Positions 60,720-64,000 of a DNA stretch of 64,000 bases are shown here, piece after piece. The position numbers and the translations under genes were made by a program. Under the pieces are notes generated by a model. That model worked only from the letters and a program-made list of their open reading frames with translations, searched no databases and had not been told where the DNA came from. Numbering within the stretch: position 1 is the stretch's first letter; each line of letters begins with the position of its first letter. This DNA is from DATJZG01 sp035499295. GTDB taxonomy: Bacteria; Myxococcota; Myxococcia; Myxococcales; Anaeromyxobacteraceae. The stretch covers positions 62,001-126,000 of the forward strand of contig DATJZG010000082.1 of the NCBI GenBank assembly GCA_035499295.1, in the 5' to 3' direction.

Positions 60720-60832
60720 GGCGCCCTGCCGCGGCTCGACGCGCCGCGACGGCCCGTCCCCGGCCGCCCCGAGCGCTTGATCTCCTGCATGCGCTGCGCG
60801 ATGTTGCGGCCCCACCTCGCCGGAGAACCCGC

Positions 60833-62836
60833 ATGGCCCACATCCCGAGCGCCGACCTCGCCGAGAAGGCGGTGAACACCATCCGCATGCTGGCCGCCGA
60901 CGCCGTGCAGCAGGCGAACAGCGGGCACCCCGGCATGCCCATGGGCGCCGCCGACATGGCCTTCGTGCTCTGGACCCGCCACCTGCGCTTCAACCCGCGC
61001 CAGCCGCGCTGGATGGACCGCGATCGCTTCGTCCTCTCCGCCGGCCACGGTTCGATGCTCCTCTACTCGCTCCTCCACCTCTCCGGGTTCGACGTCGGCC
61101 TCGATGACCTGAAGAGGTTCCGGCAGCTGCACTCCAAGACTCCGGGCCACCCCGAGTTCGGCCACACCCCGGGCGTGGAGGTGACGAGCGGCCCGCTCGG
61201 GCAGGGGTTCGCGAACGGCGTCGGCATCGCGCTCGGGCAGGCGATGCTCTCCGCCAAGCTCGGCCCCGGCAACCCCATCGAGGACCACTGGACGTACGCC
61301 ATCGTCTCGGACGGCGACCTGATGGAGGGGGTGAGCTCGGAGGCGGCAAGCTTCGCCGGCCACAACCGGCTCGGCCGCCTGGTGTACCTGTACGACGACA
61401 ACCAGATCACCATCGACGGCCGCACCACGCTCTCCTTCTCCGGCGAGGACGTGACGAGGCGCCTCGAGGGACAGGGCTGGCAGGTTCTCTCCGTCGACGG
61501 GAGGGACCACGACGCCATCTCGCGGGCCATCGACGAGGCCAAGGGCGAGCTCTCGCGGCCGAGCCTCATCCGCGTCCACACCATCATCGGCTACGGCGCC
61601 CCGAACAAGCAGGGAAAGTCGAGCGCCCACGGGGCGCCTCTCGGCGAGGAGGAGCTCAAGGCGGCGAAGCAGTTCCTCGGCTGGCCGCTCGAGCCGCGCT
61701 TCCTCGTCCCCGAAGACGTTCGGGAGCTCTGGCACCGGGTGGTGGAGGGCAAGGTGGCCGACTACGAGGCCTGGCAGCGCCGGGAGAGGGACTGGCGCGC
61801 CACCCACGCACCCGAGGCCCGCCTCCTCGACGCCCACCTGGAGCGCACCGTCCCAGCGAACATCGAGGCGCTGCTCCTGGAGGGCAGCGAGGGGAGCGAC
61901 GCCACCCGCAAGCTTTCGAGCGCCGTCATCCAGAAGGCCGCGGCGCTCGTGCCCTGTCTCGTCGGCGGCTCCGCCGACCTGGCCGAGTCGAACCTCACCG
62001 ACATCAAGGGCGCGGGGTCCGTGGAGCGCGACCGCTACGGCGGGCGCAACCTTCACTTCGGCATCCGCGAGCACGCCATGGGGGCCATCGCGAACGGTCT
62101 CGCCTACGACGGCGCCTTCATCCCCTTCGTGGGCACCTTCCTCATCTTCTCCGACTACATGCGCCCGGCGGTGCGCCTCGCGGCCCTCTCCCGGATCCAG
62201 GTGGTCTTCGTCTGGACGCACGATTCCATCTTCCTCGGGGAGGACGGCCCCACCCACCAGCCCGTCGAGCAGCTCACCGCGCTCCGCGCCATCCCCAACC
62301 TGCACGTGGTGCGCCCCGCGGACGGAGCCGAGGTCGCGGTCGGCTGGGCTCACGCCCTCACCCGGCGGAGCGGGCCGACCGGTCTCGTGCTCACCCGCCA
62401 GAAGCTCGCCCCCCTGAAGCGGGACGGGGGCGTCGACCCCTCCCGCATCGCCCGCGGAGGGTACGTCGTCCACGACCCGCCGGGAGCGAGGGTGACCCTC
62501 GTCGCCACCGGCAGCGAGGTGGCGACGGCGCAGGGCGCGGCGGAGCTGCTCGCCAAGAAGGGCGTTGCGGCCCGCCTCGTGTCCATTCCCTGCCTGCACT
62601 GTTTCGAGGAGCAGCCGTTCGAGTACCGCCGCGAGGTCCTGCCCGCCGGCCAGCGGGTGGCGGTGGTGGAGGCGGCGCGCGGGCTGGAGTGGTGGAGGCT
62701 CGCCGGGCCGGACGGCCTGGTCTTGGGCGTGGAGCGCTTCGGCGCGAGTGCCGCGGAGAAGGCGCTCGCGGAGGAGTACGGCCTCACCCCGGCGAAGGTC
62801 TCGGAGCGACTGGAGCGCTGGCTCGCCGGAGCCTAG
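60833..62836 (+). CDS. tkt: Transketolase
   Basis: This thiamine-diphosphate enzyme of the pentose phosphate pathway is complete at 667 residues. The N-terminal ThDP domain has ANSGHPGMPMG, HGSMLLYSLLHL, SDGDLMEGVSSEA with the DDNQI metal site. The pyrimidine domain has GIREHAMGAIANG, FLIFSDYMRPAVRL and THDSIFLGEDGPTHQP. ATG at 60833 has GGAGA six bases upstream. It is 113 bases after the zinc-ribbon gene; the gap has no promoter I can support. It works with the transaldolase encoded at 17.3 kb. Confidence 0.96.
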   Translation: MAHIPSADLAEKAVNTIRMLAADAVQQANSGHPGMPMGAADMAFVLWTRHLRFNPRQPRWMDRDRFVLSAGHGSMLLYSLLHLSGFDVGLDDLKRFRQLHSKTPGHPEFGHTPGVEVTSGPLGQGFANGVGIALGQAMLSAKLGPGNPIEDHWTYAIVSDGDLMEGVSSEAASFAGHNRLGRLVYLYDDNQITIDGRTTLSFSGEDVTRRLEGQGWQVLSVDGRDHDAISRAIDEAKGELSRPSLIRVHTIIGYGAPNKQGKSSAHGAPLGEEELKAAKQFLGWPLEPRFLVPEDVRELWHRVVEGKVADYEAWQRRERDWRATHAPEARLLDAHLERTVPANIEALLLEGSEGSDATRKLSSAVIQKAAALVPCLVGGSADLAESNLTDIKGAGSVERDRYGGRNLHFGIREHAMGAIANGLAYDGAFIPFVGTFLIFSDYMRPAVRLAALSRIQVVFVWTHDSIFLGEDGPTHQPVEQLTALRAIPNLHVVRPADGAEVAVGWAHALTRRSGPTGLVLTRQKLAPLKRDGGVDPSRIARGGYVVHDPPGARVTLVATGSEVATAQGAAELLAKKGVAARLVSIPCLHCFEEQPFEYRREVLPAGQRVAVVEAARGLEWWRLAGPDGLVLGVERFGASAAEKALAEEYGLTPAKVSERLERWLAGA

Positions 62837-62865
62837 CGAGGGAGCTCGTCGCGGCCCAGAAGCGG

Positions 62866-62896
62866 CGAGGCCCCGCCCGTCGGGGGCGAGGCCTCG
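62866..62896. terminator. Bidirectional hairpin terminator between tkt and the HTH gene
   Basis: CGAGGCCCCGCCC, loop GTCGG, GGGCGAGGCCTCG; 12 of 13 pairs match. It is placed in the 86-base gap between the convergent tkt and small regulator genes. There is no U-tract. Confidence 0.6.
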
Positions 62897-62922
62897 GGTG
62901 AGACGTGGTGGGCGCGGCCGGA

Positions 62923-63255
62923 CTAGCGCATCGCCGGCTGCTGCGGCGCCATCGTCGGCTGGGCGGCGACGACGGGGTGCACCTCGATCCTCTCGCCCTT
63001 CGACAGCATCTTCAGGGAGAGGGCGAGGAGCTTCGCCAAGAGCTCGGCGGAGCCCGGGACGTCGAGCTTGCGGTAGATGCGCTTGCGGCGGGCGCGGATC
63101 GTCTCGGGCGAGACGCCGGCCGCGGAAGCGGAGTCCTTGCAAGCGAACCCCTGCGCGATGCGGAGCACCTCGGCGCGCTCTGCCGGGGTGAGGTTCGTGC
63201 CTTCGAGGAAGCGAGCGGCAAACGGCTGGAGAATTTCGATATCGATTTGGGCCAT
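62923..63255 (-). CDS. Small LuxR-type helix-turn-helix regulator
   Basis: A 110-residue protein. Residues about 18-78 form a GerE/LuxR-like DNA-binding domain (LTPAERAEVLRIAQG, then SASAAGVSPETIRARRKRIYRKLDV, where the recognition helix contains SPETIRARRKRIY). There is no receiver or ligand domain, only about 17 residues before the HTH and a Met/Pro/Gln-rich tail. ATG at 63255 has AAGG upstream. The gene has a long leader (about 220 bases) containing a palindromic operator, so it is probably regulated by itself or by another factor. Confidence 0.82.
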   Translation of the reverse strand: MAQIDIEILQPFAARFLEGTNLTPAERAEVLRIAQGFACKDSASAAGVSPETIRARRKRIYRKLDVPGSAELLAKLLALSLKMLSKGERIEVHPVVAAQPTMAPQQPAMR

Positions 63256-63429
63256 CGTCAGACCTTCCCTTCGAAAAGTGCCTGCTGCAAGGCGGCTCTC
63301 CTCGGTTCCCGGCCGCTCGCGGTCCTTCCCCCCGCAATGAACCCGGTCGGGTCCCAACGCCCCAAACGATAACAACGACCCGCCAGGATGCTACCCCCCC
63401 TGCTTACTTTTTTTCAGTCCCCAGCGATG

Positions 63430-63456
63430 TGTCGAATACCAAACTGTTTTTCGACA
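63430..63456. promoter_or_regulatory. Operator-like inverted repeat TGTCGAA-N13-TTCGACA
   Basis: Two perfect 7-base arms, 20 bases centre to centre, about two helical turns, as expected for a dimeric regulator binding one face of DNA. It lies 18-44 bases downstream of the predicted transcription start of the small HTH gene. The site is in one of the most AT-rich stretches of the window. Confidence 0.5.
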
Positions 63457-63480
63457 ATCGTGTCACTCGAGGCGAAAATC

Positions 63481-63509
63481 AATATAACCCTTTTGGGTGG
63501 CAGATGCAA
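63481..63509 (-). promoter_or_regulatory. Promoter candidate for the small HTH gene (TTGCAT-17-TATATT)
   Basis: On the minus strand, TTGCAT (63504-63509) and TATATT (63481-63486) have a 17-base spacer. TATATT is one of the best -10 matches in this GC-rich window. The predicted start is near 63474, giving a leader of about 220 bases to the ATG at 63255. The 296-base gap 63256-63551 holds this promoter, the palindrome and no gene. Confidence 0.45.
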
Positions 63510-63551
63510 CCCATTGTCGGCCCAGGTGGGTGGGCATGCGGCCGCGTCGGC

Positions 63552-64000
63552 CTAGGGCTCGGGCCACCGGGAGAGCAGGGGCAGGAACTTCTGGCGCGCT
63601 GCGGCGAGATCCTCCCAGTCGAGCGACGGCGACGCGACGTCGGCGGCCGAGCGCACTCCGTAGGGAAGCGGCACACCGCGGCGCAGCGGCATGCAGCCGG
63701 GTGCGCGCGCCGCCATGAGCTCCTCCGCGTCGGCGCTCGCCATCCACTTTACGAGACGGCGCGCGCCCTCGCTTCCCCTCCCGCGCGCGAGGATCGCCGC
63801 CGCGGTGGGGAAGACGAGCGCGCCCGTCGCGCCCTCGTCGGGGTAGACGACCTCGAGGGCCGCCGCGCTCACCGCGCCCGCCGCGCCCTGCTCGGAGCCA
63901 GCGAGCCCGAAGCCCGCCCTCCCCGAGGCCACCGCCGCCTGCACCGCCGCCTCGTTCGCGAAGAGCTGCGGGCGCCCCCTGGCGATGGCGTCGAGCAGCT
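63552..64000 (-). CDS. Extracellular solute-binding protein, C-terminal part (runs off right edge)
   Basis: The C-terminal 149 codons of a periplasmic binding protein; the start lies beyond base 64000. The sequence (QLFANEAAVQAAVASG, FGLAGSEQGAAG, VYPDEGATGALVFPTAAAIL, and LVKWMASADAEELM near the end) fits the iron(III)/thiamine/spermidine-type ABC binding proteins. In these, the last lobe has the PDEG-strand and the ...ARRLVKWM... helix. The ligand cannot be told from this part. It is the upstream neighbour of the small HTH gene on the same strand. Confidence 0.75.
   Translation of the reverse strand, partial: LLDAIARGRPQLFANEAAVQAAVASGRAGFGLAGSEQGAAGAVSAAALEVVYPDEGATGALVFPTAAAILARGRGSEGARRLVKWMASADAEELMAARAPGCMPLRRGVPLPYGVRSAADVASPSLDWEDLAAARQKFLPLLSRWPEP

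Noticed and set aside
63481..63486. AT-rich stretch near 63.4-63.5 kb as a replication origin or mobile-element scar
   Set aside because: No DnaA-box cluster, no direct or inverted terminal repeats and no transposase remnant were seen; a promoter and operator explain the composition.
63531..63545. GCGGCCGC and flanking GC palindromes near the right end as an operator
   Set aside because: Short GC palindromes of this kind are expected by chance at this base composition.

Overview
The window is very GC-rich (roughly 70% by eye) and densely coded on both strands. It looks like chromosomal DNA of a myxobacterium-type organism (Myxococcota, perhaps close to Anaeromyxobacter). The support is the base composition, a Hanks-type kinase with C-terminal repeats, a ScfR/RamB-like XRE regulator, an outer-membrane protein resembling a family I associate with myxobacteria, and many secreted M28/S41 peptidases and lipoproteins. 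This assignment is inference, since no rRNA lies in the window. I found no tRNA or rRNA gene, insertion sequence, prophage, CRISPR array or replication origin. Almost everything is core or lineage-specific chromosomal sequence.

Layout. 1-0.5 kb: a PP-loop ATPase cut by the left edge, with its TusA-type sulfur carrier. 0.6-2.7 kb: an outer-membrane protein and a tandem DsbA-like protein. 2.7-7.2 kb (minus): a PDZ-containing M28 lipoprotein peptidase coupled with no gap to an 884-residue protein carrying a divergent class III nucleotidyl-cyclase-like region. 7.3-14.4 kb: panD followed by a complete trpEGDCFBA operon, facing a DAHP synthase gene that feeds the same pathway. 15.5-17.3 kb: a divergent pair of unknown genes. 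17.3-21.5 kb: transaldolase, kdsD plus a class II aldolase, and an aldehyde dehydrogenase. 21.5-27.4 kb (minus): argH-lptM-like-lysA-dapA-dapB-FAH-folK, an arginine/lysine/folate operon with start/stop overlaps. 27.5-31.4 kb: an outer-membrane protein, methylmalonyl-CoA epimerase and a secreted transglutaminase. 31.4-36.5 kb: spmA-spmB, a YbaK deacylase, an NCS2-type permease and a ScfR-like regulator. 36.7-41.8 kb: a multi-domain response regulator, a quinone oxidoreductase, an OPT transporter and queF. 41.9-54.6 kb: a protein kinase, PepA, a tricorn-type protease, two more M28 peptidases around a methyltransferase, and a gluzincin-TPR lipoprotein, which together form a peptide-breakdown neighbourhood. 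54.7-58.3 kb: miaE, gluQ, malQ, sixA. 58.4-62.8 kb: a ycf46-like AAA+ ATPase, a zinc-ribbon membrane protein and transketolase. 62.9-64 kb: a small HTH regulator with a long leader and a palindromic operator, then a truncated solute-binding protein.

How the parts work together. DAHP synthase and the trp operon supply chorismate and then tryptophan. dapA/dapB/lysA supply diaminopimelate and lysine. The OPT transporter and the run of exported and cytosolic peptidases suggest peptide scavenging. Genes inside operons mostly start at ATGA or GTGA overlaps. First genes of transcription units often have a -10 box 6-8 bases before the start codon, which suggests leaderless mRNAs.

Most unusual signals: (1) trpE has no conventional start for its full N-terminus. 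The expected ATGA start at the panD stop opens a seven-codon frame with one Trp codon (CTT TGG), and a +1 slip there would enter trpE. (2) Several unit-leading genes share a start-proximal -10 box at nearly fixed distance. (3) A cyclase-like protein keeps both metal-binding aspartates but carries an insertion of about 80 residues. (4) A TGTCGAA-N13-TTCGACA operator lies in the leader of a small HTH gene.
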